Shown here in pieces: positions 15,235-23,838 of a stretch of DNA of 32,779 bases (the first letter of the stretch is position 1; each line of letters begins with the position of its first letter). The DNA comes from Syntrophus sp964555065 (lineage in GTDB: Bacteria; Desulfobacterota; Syntrophia; Syntrophales; Syntrophaceae): positions 1 to 32,779 of the forward strand of contig CAZKRB010000033.1 in assembly GCA_964555065.1 (NCBI GenBank), read 5' to 3'. The translations under genes and the position numbers were made by a program. The notes under the pieces were generated by a model that was given only the letters and a program-made list of their open reading frames with translations, was not told the DNA's origin and ran no database searches.

Positions 15235-17013
15235 TTGAAAGGGGTTCAGTCCGGGGATCAGGTGGCGGAAATTAAAAGCAGGGTGGATATCGTCGAATTG
15301 ATATCGGAGTATGTGACCCTGAAAAAAGCCGGAAGAAACTTTCTGGGGCTCTGCCCTTTTCACAACGAAAAAACGCCGTCCTTCACGGTGAACCGTGAAC
15401 GGCAGATGTTTTATTGTTTTGGCTGCGGTGAAAAAGGGGACGTCTTCTCCTTTTTGATGCGCCTGAACAATGCGTCCTTTCCCGAGACCTTGACGCTCCT
15501 GGCGCGCCGGGCTGGCGTTGTTCTTTCCCCTTCCTCCGCCCACCGGGACGGAAAGAGTTCCCTCAATGCCAGGGAACAGATCATCCAGGTCAATCAGTTA
15601 GCCGCCGCTTATTACCGGGATACCCTCTTCTCCCCCGCAGGGAAGGATGCGTTGGCGTATCTGAGGGGACGGGGGCTGAAAGAGTCGACCATCGAGGCTT
15701 TCGGCCTGGGATACGCCCCGGAAGGCTGGCGCAACCTGAGGCATCACCTGGAACGGAATAAAGTTTCTTTGAAGCCGGCCAGGGAAGCGGGGCTCATTAT
15801 CGCCAAGGAGGATCGGCCGGACGTCCTGTATGATCGGTTCCGCAACCGGGTAATGTTTCCCGTCCGGGATGTGGACGGGCGCATCATCGCCTTCGGCGGC
15901 AGGATCCTGGGGGAAGGGGAACCGAAATACCTCAACTCGCCCGAATCTCCGGCTTATACCAAGGGCCGGCAGCTTTACGGATTAAGCCAGGCAAAAGAAG
16001 CGGTCCGCCGGATCGGATATGCGATCCTTGTGGAAGGATACTTTGACCTGATTGTTCTTTGGAATGCCGGAATTACCAATGTCGTGGCGACCCTGGGGAC
16101 GGCTCTGACCAGGGATCATCTCTCCCTGATCCGGCGTTACGCCGAGCGGGTGGCCGCCCTCTTTGACGGCGATGAAGCGGGGAAAAAGGCGCTGGCAAGA
16201 AGCGTGGAGCTCTTTGTCGCCGCTCACATGGATGCCCGGGCCGTGGTGCTGCCCGAGGGGCTGGATCCCGATGACTTCGTCCGCCGCCACGGGGGGGACG
16301 CCTTGCGGAAGCGGGTGGAGGAGGCCCCCTCGATCGTGGATCACTACATCGAGAACGTCATTGGGAGAGGGATTTCTTTTGAAGAAAAAGGGGATGCTGC
16401 GGTTCGGGCGGCCGCCTTCATCACCGCGATTGAAGATGTCATCGACCGGAACCTTTTCATCAAGCGGGTTTCGGAGAAACTGAGCATTGATCAGGACATT
16501 CTGAAAAAAGAGGTGAACCGCAGGCTGCATGCCAAGGCGGGGAGGGATGCCCCACCGGTGGCGAAGCCGATTGCCGCGACGGTGGGGCTTGAACTAAAGC
16601 TGATTCACCTGATGATGGTCTGTCCCGAGGTGATTCCGACCGCTCTTTCGTCAAAGGTCCTGGAGTTCTTTTCAGACGAGGCTTTGAAGGGCGTGGGGCA
16701 GGGCTGGACCAAGGAGGTCATGAAGGCGACAGACCATCCGGTCGATGCCGTTGCCTTCACTCAGAGGCTGGAGCATCCCGGCCTCGAGGATATCCTGCTC
16801 AAGCTGCTGGTCAGGGAAAGTCCTTTCCAGCAGGATTCCCTCGATCCCCTGACTGCCGATATCATTCGGCAGATCAAGAGAAAATGGTACAGGGAACGGC
16901 ATAGAGAAATCAAAGAACGCCTGTTGGCCGCTCAGGCGGCAGGAGATCAAGCGTCAGGGCAGGAGCTTCTGAAAGAGAAGGAGCGCCTGCTGAGGGAAGA
17001 GCGGGAACTTTAG
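15235..17013 (+). CDS. dnaG: DNA primase
   Basis: DnaG makes RNA primers for replication. The 592-residue product has the N-terminal CHC2 zinc finger (CPFHNEKTPSF and CFGCGEKGDVFSF, about residues 39-64), the catalytic core with FGGRILGEGEPKYLNSPE, and the TOPRIM motifs LVEGYFDLI (about 263) and FDGDEAGKKA. A variable C-terminal domain for DnaB contact follows. The start is uncertain: TTG at 15235 gives the family-like VAEIKSRVDIVELISEYV after seven residues, while GTG at 15262 has a better GGGGATCAG upstream. No in-frame ATG is available. The 175 bases between yqeY and dnaG contain no gene. rpoD follows after 59 bases. Confidence 0.93.
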   Translation: MKGVQSGDQVAEIKSRVDIVELISEYVTLKKAGRNFLGLCPFHNEKTPSFTVNRERQMFYCFGCGEKGDVFSFLMRLNNASFPETLTLLARRAGVVLSPSSAHRDGKSSLNAREQIIQVNQLAAAYYRDTLFSPAGKDALAYLRGRGLKESTIEAFGLGYAPEGWRNLRHHLERNKVSLKPAREAGLIIAKEDRPDVLYDRFRNRVMFPVRDVDGRIIAFGGRILGEGEPKYLNSPESPAYTKGRQLYGLSQAKEAVRRIGYAILVEGYFDLIVLWNAGITNVVATLGTALTRDHLSLIRRYAERVAALFDGDEAGKKALARSVELFVAAHMDARAVVLPEGLDPDDFVRRHGGDALRKRVEEAPSIVDHYIENVIGRGISFEEKGDAAVRAAAFITAIEDVIDRNLFIKRVSEKLSIDQDILKKEVNRRLHAKAGRDAPPVAKPIAATVGLELKLIHLMMVCPEVIPTALSSKVLEFFSDEALKGVGQGWTKEVMKATDHPVDAVAFTQRLEHPGLEDILLKLLVRESPFQQDSLDPLTADIIRQIKRKWYRERHREIKERLLAAQAAGDQASGQELLKEKERLLREEREL

Positions 17014-17072
17014 AACCGCTGCCCTGAGGAAGTCGTTATTATTTAATCAGGTTTACTAGGGGAGCAACCGTT

Positions 17073-18815
17073 ATGGGAAAAAATATACCGTCGGAAGAGT
17101 TCAAAAAATTGATTTCGCTGGGTGAGGAAAAGGGATTCCTCACCTATGACGATGTGAATGACCTCTTGCCGTCCGATGTCACCTCTTCAGATCAGATTGA
17201 TGATATCATCATGCTTTTCGGAGAAAAGAATATTGATATTATTGATAGCGACAAGGGCGAGAAGCTGCTGGTCAAAGGGACGGCCGAAGAGCACGAGGTC
17301 GCCAAAGAGGGGGAAATCCTCGACATGATGTCCGTCGTCGGCAAGACGGGCGACCCGGTGAAGATGTACCTCCGCGAAATGGGATACGTTTCCCTGCTGA
17401 GCCGGGAAGGCGAGGTGGAGATTGCCAAAATCATTGAAGAAGGCGCCCGGGAGGCCATGGGGGCGGTCTTCGGCGTCACCGCGTCGGTCAGGGAAGTGGT
17501 AGAAATCGGGAAAAAGCTGAAAAGCGAAGAGCTGCGCGTCAAAAACGTCATTGACAACATGGAGGATGAAGACGGCTATGTGGAGGAAGATACCCAGCGG
17601 GACCGGGTGATCAAGCTGCTCGACAAAGTCACCGCCCTGGACGCCAAGAATGACCGGATTCTCCAGAAACTGAAGGCAAAGGAGATCGAGGAGGAGGAAC
17701 GGCAGGCGTTAAAACTTCAGCTGGAAAAGAACAAGAAGGCGATCGTCAAGCTTTGCCGCAAGGTGCGGTTCGGGAAAAAGCAGATCGACAAGCTGATTTC
17801 CAATATCAAGTATTACCTGGGTGAACTTGAAAAGGCGGAGGCGGAAATTCAGAAATGCAAGGAAGAAACGGGGCTTTCGTTGACGCAGCTTGAAAAGGCC
17901 TCGGCCAGGCTGAGAAAAACTCCCGAGGATGAGGCCGCCATTCAGGCGGAGTACGGCATCTCGGCGGAACAGCTGAGGTCGGCGGCGGCCGCCATCCGGG
18001 AGGGGCACCGAAAGCTCAAGCATATATCGAAGGAAACGGGATACTCGGTCACTGACTTCAAGAAAATCCTGTACAGCATCGAGCATGGAGAGCGGAAGGC
18101 GGAAGAAGCCAAACGGAAACTCGTCGAAGCAAACCTGCGGCTGGTCGTCAGCATAGCCAAGAAATACACGAACCGGGGACTGCAGTTTCTCGACCTGATC
18201 CAGGAGGGAAACATCGGCTTGATGAAGGCGGTGGATAAATTCGAGTATCAGCGGGGCTATAAATTTTCAACCTATGCGACCTGGTGGATCCGGCAGGCGA
18301 TCACCCGGGCGATTGCCGATCAGGCCAGAACCATTCGTATTCCCGTCCATATGATTGAAACGATCAATAAGCTGATCCGCACCTCCCGATATCTGGTGCA
18401 GGAGTTGGGGCGGGAACCGAGCCCCGATGAAATCGCGAACAAAATGGAGTATCCCCTGGAAAAGGTAAGAAAGGTGTTGAAAATCGCCAAGGAGCCGATC
18501 TCGCTGGAGACGCCCATCGGGGAGGAAGAGGACAGCCACCTGGGAGATTTCATCGAGGACAAAAAGATCCTCTCTCCCTCGGAAGCCACGATCAACATGG
18601 ATTTGTCTGAACAGACCCGGAAAATATTGTCCACGTTGACGCCGCGGGAAGAAAAAGTTCTCCGGATGCGATTTGGAATCAGTGAAAGAATTGACTACGG
18701 CAATGAAGACTTTGAACAGTTGGAGGAAGAGGGGGAAGGCCAGAGTCCTGTCGAGGCCGGCTCCTTCCGCAAATTGAGGAACCCCTCCCGTCGGCGGGTG
18801 ATCAAGCAGCTGTGA
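17073..18815 (+). CDS. rpoD: Primary sigma factor RpoD with aberrant region 4.2
   Basis: RpoD directs RNA polymerase to housekeeping promoters. The 580-residue protein has region 1.1 (acidic N terminus), region 1.2 (DPVKMYLREMGYVSLLSREG), a long charged non-conserved region (about 150-335), and near-perfect regions 2.1-2.4 (VEANLRLVVSIAKKYTNRGL, QEGNIGLMKAVDKFEYQRG, TYATWWIRQAITRAIADQAR), 3 and 4.1 (LTPREEKVLRMRFGI). Then the sequence departs: residues about 542-566 read as an acidic stretch (EQLEEEGEGQSPVEAG) where the -35-binding helix-turn-helix, with its RERIRQIEAKALRKL, should be, before matching again at RKLRNPSRRR. The spacing is one residue shorter than usual. The promoters seen nearby (179-207, 26674-26701) have canonical -35 elements, so I suspect local sequence error, but the frame is open. 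Confidence 0.92.
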   Translation: MGKNIPSEEFKKLISLGEEKGFLTYDDVNDLLPSDVTSSDQIDDIIMLFGEKNIDIIDSDKGEKLLVKGTAEEHEVAKEGEILDMMSVVGKTGDPVKMYLREMGYVSLLSREGEVEIAKIIEEGAREAMGAVFGVTASVREVVEIGKKLKSEELRVKNVIDNMEDEDGYVEEDTQRDRVIKLLDKVTALDAKNDRILQKLKAKEIEEEERQALKLQLEKNKKAIVKLCRKVRFGKKQIDKLISNIKYYLGELEKAEAEIQKCKEETGLSLTQLEKASARLRKTPEDEAAIQAEYGISAEQLRSAAAAIREGHRKLKHISKETGYSVTDFKKILYSIEHGERKAEEAKRKLVEANLRLVVSIAKKYTNRGLQFLDLIQEGNIGLMKAVDKFEYQRGYKFSTYATWWIRQAITRAIADQARTIRIPVHMIETINKLIRTSRYLVQELGREPSPDEIANKMEYPLEKVRKVLKIAKEPISLETPIGEEEDSHLGDFIEDKKILSPSEATINMDLSEQTRKILSTLTPREEKVLRMRFGISERIDYGNEDFEQLEEEGEGQSPVEAGSFRKLRNPSRRRVIKQL

Positions 18816-19004
18816 AAGGGCGCTGAATGCCGGAATTTTCGTGATCCCTTTTGGGAGCGGGAGAAGGACGCCGCCCCCGTCCAAAGGGAATGCCGGCGCA
18901 GGTCATATCAGCCGGCCCTGCGATCGGCCGGGGCTTACGCGATAGTCTGAGTGCGGCGCCTCTGCCTTCCCAAGGCGGGACCGGGTCAGGCTACGGAAAG
19001 GGAC
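18816..19004. other. Convergent rpoD-lpxC gap
   Basis: The 189-base GC-rich gap between the convergent rpoD and lpxC stops contains an inverted repeat CCGGCC/GGCCGG (18912-18917 and 18926-18931) without a T-run. It also contains a tRNA-Gly-like anticodon arm at 18962-18978 that lacks the rest of a tRNA. No gene is supported. Confidence 0.4.
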
Positions 19005-19937
19005 TCAGGCGTGGACGCCGCCCGCCATTCCGTGCGCAGGATGCCGCAAGGGGCTGAACACTTCACGGAAATCCCGGCAATCCTCAAAATTTGCGATGGT
19101 CCAGTTTTCCCTCTGCCCCAGCAGCGCCTTGACGAGCATTGAATTCAGCTTATGGCCGGACTTGAAGGCAAGAAAATGCCCCATGATCGGCAGCCCCGTG
19201 AGGGAAAGATCTCCGATGGCGTCCAGGATCTTGTGCTTGACGAATTCATCGGGGCAGCGCAGCCCTTCCTTGTTGATGATTCTCTTTTCGTCAAGAATGA
19301 CGGCGTTGTTCAGAGAACCGCCGAGGGCGAGCCCTTTGGCCTGAAGGTATTCGACATCCTTGATAAAACCAAACGTCCGGGCGCGGCAGATTTCCCCTTC
19401 GTAGGTTTCCTCCGATAATTCCAGATGATAGCTCTGCTCTCCGATGGCAGGGTGAGCGAACTGGATTTTGTAGGAAATTGCAAAGGACGTCGCCGGTTCC
19501 AGAACGGCGAAACCGTCCCCCTCCGCCACGGTGACCCGCCTTTTCACGACCAGGTATTTCTTTAATTTTTTCTGGGTCCGGGCGCCAGCCTCCTTCAGCA
19601 GGGTAACGAAGGGCAGCGCGCTGCCGTCCATGATGGGAATTTCCGGTGCGTCGACCTCGATGACGGCGTTGTCCACACCCATCCCGCTCAAGGCGGAAAG
19701 AATGTGTTCGACGGTGGAAACCGTTGCTCCGCCGCTGCCGATGGTTGTCGCCAGGGTCGTATCCGTAACGTTCTCCGGGCAGACCCGGATCATCGGTTTA
19801 TGGCTCAGGTCCATCCGGACAAGAATGATCCCCTCATCAGCCTCCGCCGGCTTGATGGTCATATTAACCTTCCTGCCCGAATGCAGCCCTACGCTGTGGC
19901 AGGTCAGTTCTTTCTTCAGTGTCCTTTGATAATTCAT
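19005..19937 (-). CDS. lpxC: UDP-3-O-acyl-N-acetylglucosamine deacetylase
   Basis: LpxC is the zinc enzyme of the committed step in lipid A synthesis, which marks the cell as having an LPS-type outer membrane. The 310-residue protein contains HSVGLHSG near residue 13, STVEHILSALSGMGVDNAVI with the zinc-binding His, the PIMDGSALPF loop, ARTFGFIKDVEYL, and PDEFVKHKILDAIGDLSL plus IMGHFLAFKSGHKLN with the remaining zinc His/Asp and the catalytic His. The ATG at 19937 gives the normal family start MNYQRTLKKE; a longer reading upstream adds 28 unsupported residues. The ribosome site is weak (AAGGA about 10 bases off). The C-terminal tail is a few residues longer than usual and Gly/His-rich. Confidence 0.95.
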   Translation of the reverse strand: MNYQRTLKKELTCHSVGLHSGRKVNMTIKPAEADEGIILVRMDLSHKPMIRVCPENVTDTTLATTIGSGGATVSTVEHILSALSGMGVDNAVIEVDAPEIPIMDGSALPFVTLLKEAGARTQKKLKKYLVVKRRVTVAEGDGFAVLEPATSFAISYKIQFAHPAIGEQSYHLELSEETYEGEICRARTFGFIKDVEYLQAKGLALGGSLNNAVILDEKRIINKEGLRCPDEFVKHKILDAIGDLSLTGLPIMGHFLAFKSGHKLNSMLVKALLGQRENWTIANFEDCRDFREVFSPLRHPAHGMAGGVHA

Positions 19938-20164
19938 AAAAAACCGGTCCTTATTGGAGTGAAACCCCTTAAAGCAAGATGCATTCCAATAAAAATCCGG
20001 GTTTGCCGGGAAAGAAGCCACGATAATTGATTGATATCATTTATCTTATGATCACTGCCAAAGACGCGGGAAGGGACGCCGCCGGCTGTTTGTGTTGTTT
20101 TTGCCACAGTAGGGCCGGACCCTGCGGGCTTTGTCGCTATCCGGACGTCCACGAGGCCTGTCGG

Positions 20165-20890
20165 CTAAGCATCCGCCAGAACCAATTCCCTACGCTGTCC
20201 TTCGATGACGGCATACATCTCGCCTGGCCAGACATAGTGATCTTTATTCGGCCCGTGGATTTGAATCCCCGTGAGTACGGCATAATCGCTCACGGAAGTT
20301 TTAACGGTCAATTTGATCATGCGCTCTAAATCTTCCAGGATCTGATCGTAGGTGATCCGGGTCAAGGTCACCAGGTCTGGGACCTCCCCATACCGGATTT
20401 TCTTCAGCAGGCGCTGTTTCAGCATGCTCTGCTCCAGGTCATCGGAGTCACGCTCGTAAACGACATTCCCGGAAAGAAGCTCCTTCTGAAGGGCGATCAA
20501 TGCCCCGCACGCTCCGGAAGTGCCCGGTCGTCCCGGACGGGAGCAGACGCCGATCTCTCCCTGGTCGTCGATCGCGATATGGGGCAGGGAAAAATAGACG
20601 TAACGCTCGCGCCCATTGCCTATCGGCGCATGGTGGTGAGCAGCGGAGAACCCCCTCTTCCCCAGGAACAGCATGCCTCCCAGGCTGGAAAAATTGAATG
20701 CCTTCCCCCAGGCTTGCTGAATTTTGCCAATGAGGGATCGCGTGATCTCATCCCGGCAGACGCCGGCGCAGGCAATGGTATTTCCCGTCTGGAATCCGTA
20801 AGAGGTCAGCAGACGGTAAGACTTCTCCACAAAATCATCTTCGGAAATGGACTTCGGAAAATGGACATCGAGTGCTTGCTGGAAATTCAT
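20165..20890 (-). CDS. LCIB-type beta-carbonic-anhydrase-like protein
   Basis: The 241-residue product resembles the limiting-CO2-inducible B/C (LCIB) family, whose members have a beta-carbonic-anhydrase fold and interconvert CO2 and bicarbonate. Supporting features are CAGVCRDE (Cys45, Asp47, Arg46), FNFSSLGGMLFLGKRGFSAA followed by His85-87, RERYVYFSLPHIAID and the segment RPGRPGTSGACGAL with Cys128; Cys45, a His of 85-87 and Cys128 would be the zinc ligands. I recognise the family from this pattern, not from a search. AAAAGGAG lies before the ATG at 20890. The gene stands alone, 227 bases upstream of lpxC on the same strand. In an anaerobe it could supply bicarbonate for carboxylases. Confidence 0.68.
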   Translation of the reverse strand: MNFQQALDVHFPKSISEDDFVEKSYRLLTSYGFQTGNTIACAGVCRDEITRSLIGKIQQAWGKAFNFSSLGGMLFLGKRGFSAAHHHAPIGNGRERYVYFSLPHIAIDDQGEIGVCSRPGRPGTSGACGALIALQKELLSGNVVYERDSDDLEQSMLKQRLLKKIRYGEVPDLVTLTRITYDQILEDLERMIKLTVKTSVSDYAVLTGIQIHGPNKDHYVWPGEMYAVIEGQRRELVLADA

Positions 20891-21415
20891 ATGGCTCTCC
20901 TTTTGTGTCGATTCGCAAAGCGCGTTTTGCGTGATTCTCGTCATGTCATGAAACAAATGGGTTACTAAATTTAAAACTTTATGTAATCTTTCAACAAATA
21001 AAAAGAAAACATCCCCTCCTCGACCAATGCCCTATTGACCTTCCTCGCATTTTACATTTGACCAACGTATGAAACAAATAGCATAAATACTTAAAGATAA
21101 CAAGATAATAGATTTTAAGGCTTTCAACCGGTCCCCTCGATCAGGAACCGCGTAAAGACTTCGGCACAGTTGCATTTACTATTTTCAAGACATGGCGAAT
21201 GACAAATGGGGAGCAATGGAGTATATTGACAAATAGTAACGGCTCAAACGGATCCCTGGTTCATGATCTCCTTTTTTAGAACAGCGTGTTTCTGGACAGA
21301 GATCCCTCATATGCCATGAGGAAACAGTGCCGGGCGAAACCCGCAGACGCTGACTGGATCATGAAGTTTCTTGAGGTGAAATGAATCCCCAACAACCAAA
21401 AAAGGAGGACTGCAT
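20891..21415. other. AT-rich intergenic region between divergent genes
   Basis: This 525-base gap is notably AT-rich from about 20960 to 21250 and contains no gene that I can support. It must hold the promoters of the divergent LCIB-like and mscS genes. A TTGACA at about 21225 is the best -35 candidate on the plus strand, but no matching -10 is seen at normal distance. A perfect small hairpin CCTCAT/ATGAGG lies near 21305-21321. Confidence 0.4.
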
Positions 21416-22237
21416 ATGGAAAGCGTAAGTCAGTATCAGCAACTCGCGGTCAGTTACGTTACAGCAGTCGGTTTCAAGATTGTTGCTGCAATCATCTTCT
21501 GGATCGTCGGACGCTGGTTGATCGGCATGGTCGGACGCATGATTCAGAAGACCTTTGAACGACAGAAAGTTGATCCCAGTCTGATCCGCTATATCGGTAA
21601 TTTTGTTGGGATAACCCTGAATATCGTCCTGGTGGTGGCAATCCTGGGGTATTTCGGGGTGGAGACGACCACTTTTGCAGCTCTGGTGGCTGGTATCGGG
21701 CTTGCCGTGGGCGCTGCCTGGAGCGGTTTGCTTGCCAATGTGGCCGCAGGCCTTTTCCTCATCGTTCTGAGGCCTTTCAAGGTCGGTGATTTTGTAAGTG
21801 TCGCCGGAATTACAGGCACGATCAAAGAAATCGGTCTGTTTACAACGACGATTGATACGCCTGACAACGTCTTGACCATTATCGGCAACGGCAAGATCTT
21901 CAGTGAAACCATCCAGAATTACACCCACAACCCGTTCCGGCGGGTCGAGTTGAAATGTCAGCTTGCGGGCAGCGCCGATCATGTCGCCGCCATGGAGATC
22001 CTGCGCCAGAAACTCGCGTCCATCCCCAATGTGCTGCCTGAGCCAGCCGTTGAAGTGGAGATTCTGGAATTCAATCTCGTCGGCCCGGTCCTTGCCGTGC
22101 GCCCTTTCTGTCATAACGACCACTACTGGCAGGTTTTCTTCGACGGAAACCGCGCAATCCGGGAAGCGCTTGCCGAGGCAGGATTCCCCGCGCCCATGCC
22201 TGCGCAATTGATTATGATGCAGGGCCATGGGACCTGA
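21416..22237 (+). CDS. mscS: Small-conductance mechanosensitive channel, MscS family
   Basis: MscS opens under membrane tension to release solutes on hypo-osmotic shock. The 273-residue protein has the standard three-helix layout: TM1 about 16-40, TM2 about 60-82, and the pore-lining TM3 with its Gly/Ala pattern GLAVGAAWSGLLANVAAGLF at about 95-114, followed by RPFKVGDFV and the beta domain. The cytoplasmic vestibule ends in the usual LAEAGFPAPMP. An excellent AAAAAGGAGG precedes the ATG. Length matches E. coli MscS. It is probably monocistronic. Confidence 0.93.
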   Translation: MESVSQYQQLAVSYVTAVGFKIVAAIIFWIVGRWLIGMVGRMIQKTFERQKVDPSLIRYIGNFVGITLNIVLVVAILGYFGVETTTFAALVAGIGLAVGAAWSGLLANVAAGLFLIVLRPFKVGDFVSVAGITGTIKEIGLFTTTIDTPDNVLTIIGNGKIFSETIQNYTHNPFRRVELKCQLAGSADHVAAMEILRQKLASIPNVLPEPAVEVEILEFNLVGPVLAVRPFCHNDHYWQVFFDGNRAIREALAEAGFPAPMPAQLIMMQGHGT

Positions 22238-22370
22238 GATCCCGGACAGCTGAACCCCTTCATCACCGTAGAAATGGTGCGGATGCTTTTAGCGTGGCGG
22301 CATTCCGGCTTCAGGCGGAAATGAACATCTGAAGCAGCTCACTTATTCGACCCGGAAGCAAATAAATGAC

Positions 22371-22784
22371 TCAGGAGCGGGCCTTTTCCTGCCAGAAGCG
22401 GATCAGGCCAAGGTCATGGCGAAATGCGATGTCATACCGTTCCATGTCCAGGGGGCAGATCCAGGCGTAATCACTCGATTCCTCATTCAATAGGATCTCC
22501 CCCTTCCCCGTGCATTCAAAGTACAGATTGATGCAGTGCATCCCGCCCTTGACGATCGGCAGACTATCCTGCAGGAATAAGAACTTCATTGACGTGCAGG
22601 TCAGGGCGGTTTCTTCGAAAAGTTCCCTGGAAACGGTTTCTTCCACCGTATCGCCGTAATCTATTTTTCCGCCTGGAAGACACCATTTCCCGGGAGCATA
22701 TTCACAGTTCTGCCGTTTCAGGATCAATACCCTGCCTTCTGCATTCGGTATGATCAGGCGGACGACGGGAACGGGATATTCCAT
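22371..22784 (-). CDS. Nudix hydrolase
   Basis: Nudix enzymes cleave nucleoside diphosphates linked to other groups. The 137-residue single domain contains LPGGKIDYGDTVEETV followed by SRELFEETAL, the Nudix box G-x5-E-x7-REUxEExGU. Two positions deviate: Asp replaces the first Glu and Ala replaces the last Gly; the metal-binding REL-x-EE core is intact. The substrate cannot be inferred. The Cys-rich protein gene and the trypco2-like gene lie upstream on the same strand; the 108-base gap makes cotranscription uncertain. Confidence 0.85.
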   Translation of the reverse strand: MEYPVPVVRLIIPNAEGRVLILKRQNCEYAPGKWCLPGGKIDYGDTVEETVSRELFEETALTCTSMKFLFLQDSLPIVKGGMHCINLYFECTGKGEILLNEESSDYAWICPLDMERYDIAFRHDLGLIRFWQEKARS

Positions 22785-22892
22785 GTCATTTATTCCCGCC
22801 TTGTCGATTTCTGCCGGTCACGCTCAACGTCTCGAAGCCCTCTCCGAAGGATCTGTTCTTCGCAACTCCCGCAAAGGCATCGCGGGAATCCT

Positions 22893-23189
22893 CTAATCTT
22901 TCTTGAAAAGCGATTCCAGCTTTATCTTGGCATCGCCGATCTTTTCAGCGGCCTTTTCCTGACTGTGTTGCGGGGTGGATTTAAAGGCGAAATAATCGCA
23001 GAAGTTGCTCCGGCTCTTTTCAATCACTCTTGCCGCCTGCGGCTCCCGACAGTCATTGTAGGAATCCCGCTTGTAAAAGGTGCAGTTCAGGCAGCAGTGG
23101 AGATCTGATCCGCAGAAGTCGCAGCCCTCCCGTCTTCCGACCGGAGGGCTGAGGTCCAATTCCTTGGAACAGGCATGGCATCTCATCAT
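22893..23189 (-). CDS. Small cysteine-rich (zinc-ribbon-like) protein
   Basis: I do not recognise this 98-residue protein. It has nine cysteines in its first 64 residues: C-x2-C at 4/7, C-x2-C at 23/26, CC-x2-C at 32/33/36, then Cys47 and Cys64, suggesting one or two zinc sites. The C-terminal third is a charged helix (AAEKIGDAKIKLESLFKKD). AGGA precedes the ATG pair at 23189/23186. It lies 11 bases after the trypco2-like gene on the same strand, so the two are very likely one operon. Confidence 0.72.
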   Translation of the reverse strand: MMRCHACSKELDLSPPVGRREGCDFCGSDLHCCLNCTFYKRDSYNDCREPQAARVIEKSRSNFCDYFAFKSTPQHSQEKAAEKIGDAKIKLESLFKKD

Positions 23190-23200
23190 GGTCTGTTATC

Positions 23201-23521
23201 CTACTTGTAGACGGGCTTCCGGTGGACGGATTTTCCCTTTGCCGCCGGACGGGGCGAACCGGCTTCATGGGGTTCCGTGGCCGGCTTCGGCAAAGGCCGT
23301 AAAGTCAAGGAAACCTTATGGGTCTGCTGCGCCTTGGTCTCCGCCCCGAGCTCCACGACCAGCAGTTTTCCTCCGGCTTTTGCCGCTGCATCCAGCACGA
23401 AGCTCACTTCCAGACGGACTTCATCCAGCTCGAAAAAAGGGTCTCCGGAAGTATCCTGCGCTTCCATCAACTCTTTCTTTACGTCCTTGATAAATTCTCC
23501 AAGGCTGATTTTTCCCTTCAT
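23201..23521 (-). CDS. Trypsin-co-occurring-domain-2-like (trypco2) small protein
   Basis: The 106-residue product follows the trypco2 pattern: ISLGEFIKDVKKELMEA, then FFELDEVRLEVSFVLDAA, a Gly turn, KLLVVELGAE, and THKVSLTLRPLP. That domain was described in predicted bacterial conflict systems alongside trypsin-like peptidases; none is seen here. A basic Pro/Lys-rich tail of about 30 residues follows. GGGGAG sits five bases before the ATG at 23521; an in-frame GTG six bases earlier is possible. It is the first gene of a two-gene unit with the Cys-rich protein. The identification is by eye and should be treated as moderate. Confidence 0.6.
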   Translation of the reverse strand: MKGKISLGEFIKDVKKELMEAQDTSGDPFFELDEVRLEVSFVLDAAAKAGGKLLVVELGAETKAQQTHKVSLTLRPLPKPATEPHEAGSPRPAAKGKSVHRKPVYK

Positions 23522-23637
23522 AAACACTCCCCTCGATGTTCCGTCTGCCTACCGTTTACCTTGAGTTGCCGATGATTTCCAGCGAGATCTTTGTGGACAC
23601 TTATCATTTTCCCCATTCATGCTGAACCAAGACGGGG

Positions 23638-23838
23638 GTGCAATGGATGATCGGGTCTTGTGTATCATGTAAGAAATGGATTGAGGACGTTTCGATGTTG
23701 GATGTCAAAACTTGCTCCAAGCTGCTAAGACTTTCAATCCAGAAAGGTCATTTCTCAAGGTTGATTTGGCAAGATTGCGATTATGAGAGATTTTTCCCAA
23801 AAGTCAGTTTGTGTGTCAGGCTTGTAAAAAATGCTTGA
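23638..23838 (+). other. Possible decayed Cys-rich ORF upstream of the methyltransferase
   Basis: The gap 23528-23890 has no clear gene. A 66-codon frame from 23638 contains CVSCKKW. Near 23790 a run of five T precedes a second frame (minus one) that reads FVCQACKKC and ISDGNHDH up to 23887. Joined across a frameshift these would give a small protein with two C-x2-C-K-K motifs. The sequence is AT-rich like the restriction-modification genes that follow. Evidence is weak; it may be chance. Confidence 0.25.

Noticed and set aside
18962..18978. tRNA-Gly(CCC)-like anticodon arm after rpoD
   Set aside because: The 17 bases resemble a Gly anticodon arm, but there is no T-arm with GTTCRA and no pairing acceptor stem.
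20027..20329. Cys-rich rightward frame between lpxC and the LCIB-like gene
   Set aside because: Most of it is antisense to the LCIB-like gene, and the cysteine cluster is confined to non-coding GC/T-rich DNA with no ribosome site.
23560..23700. Duplicate of the tRNA-Leu 3' end as an att site for the island
   Set aside because: I scanned for the tRNA end sequence on the far side of the restriction-modification genes and found no convincing match.
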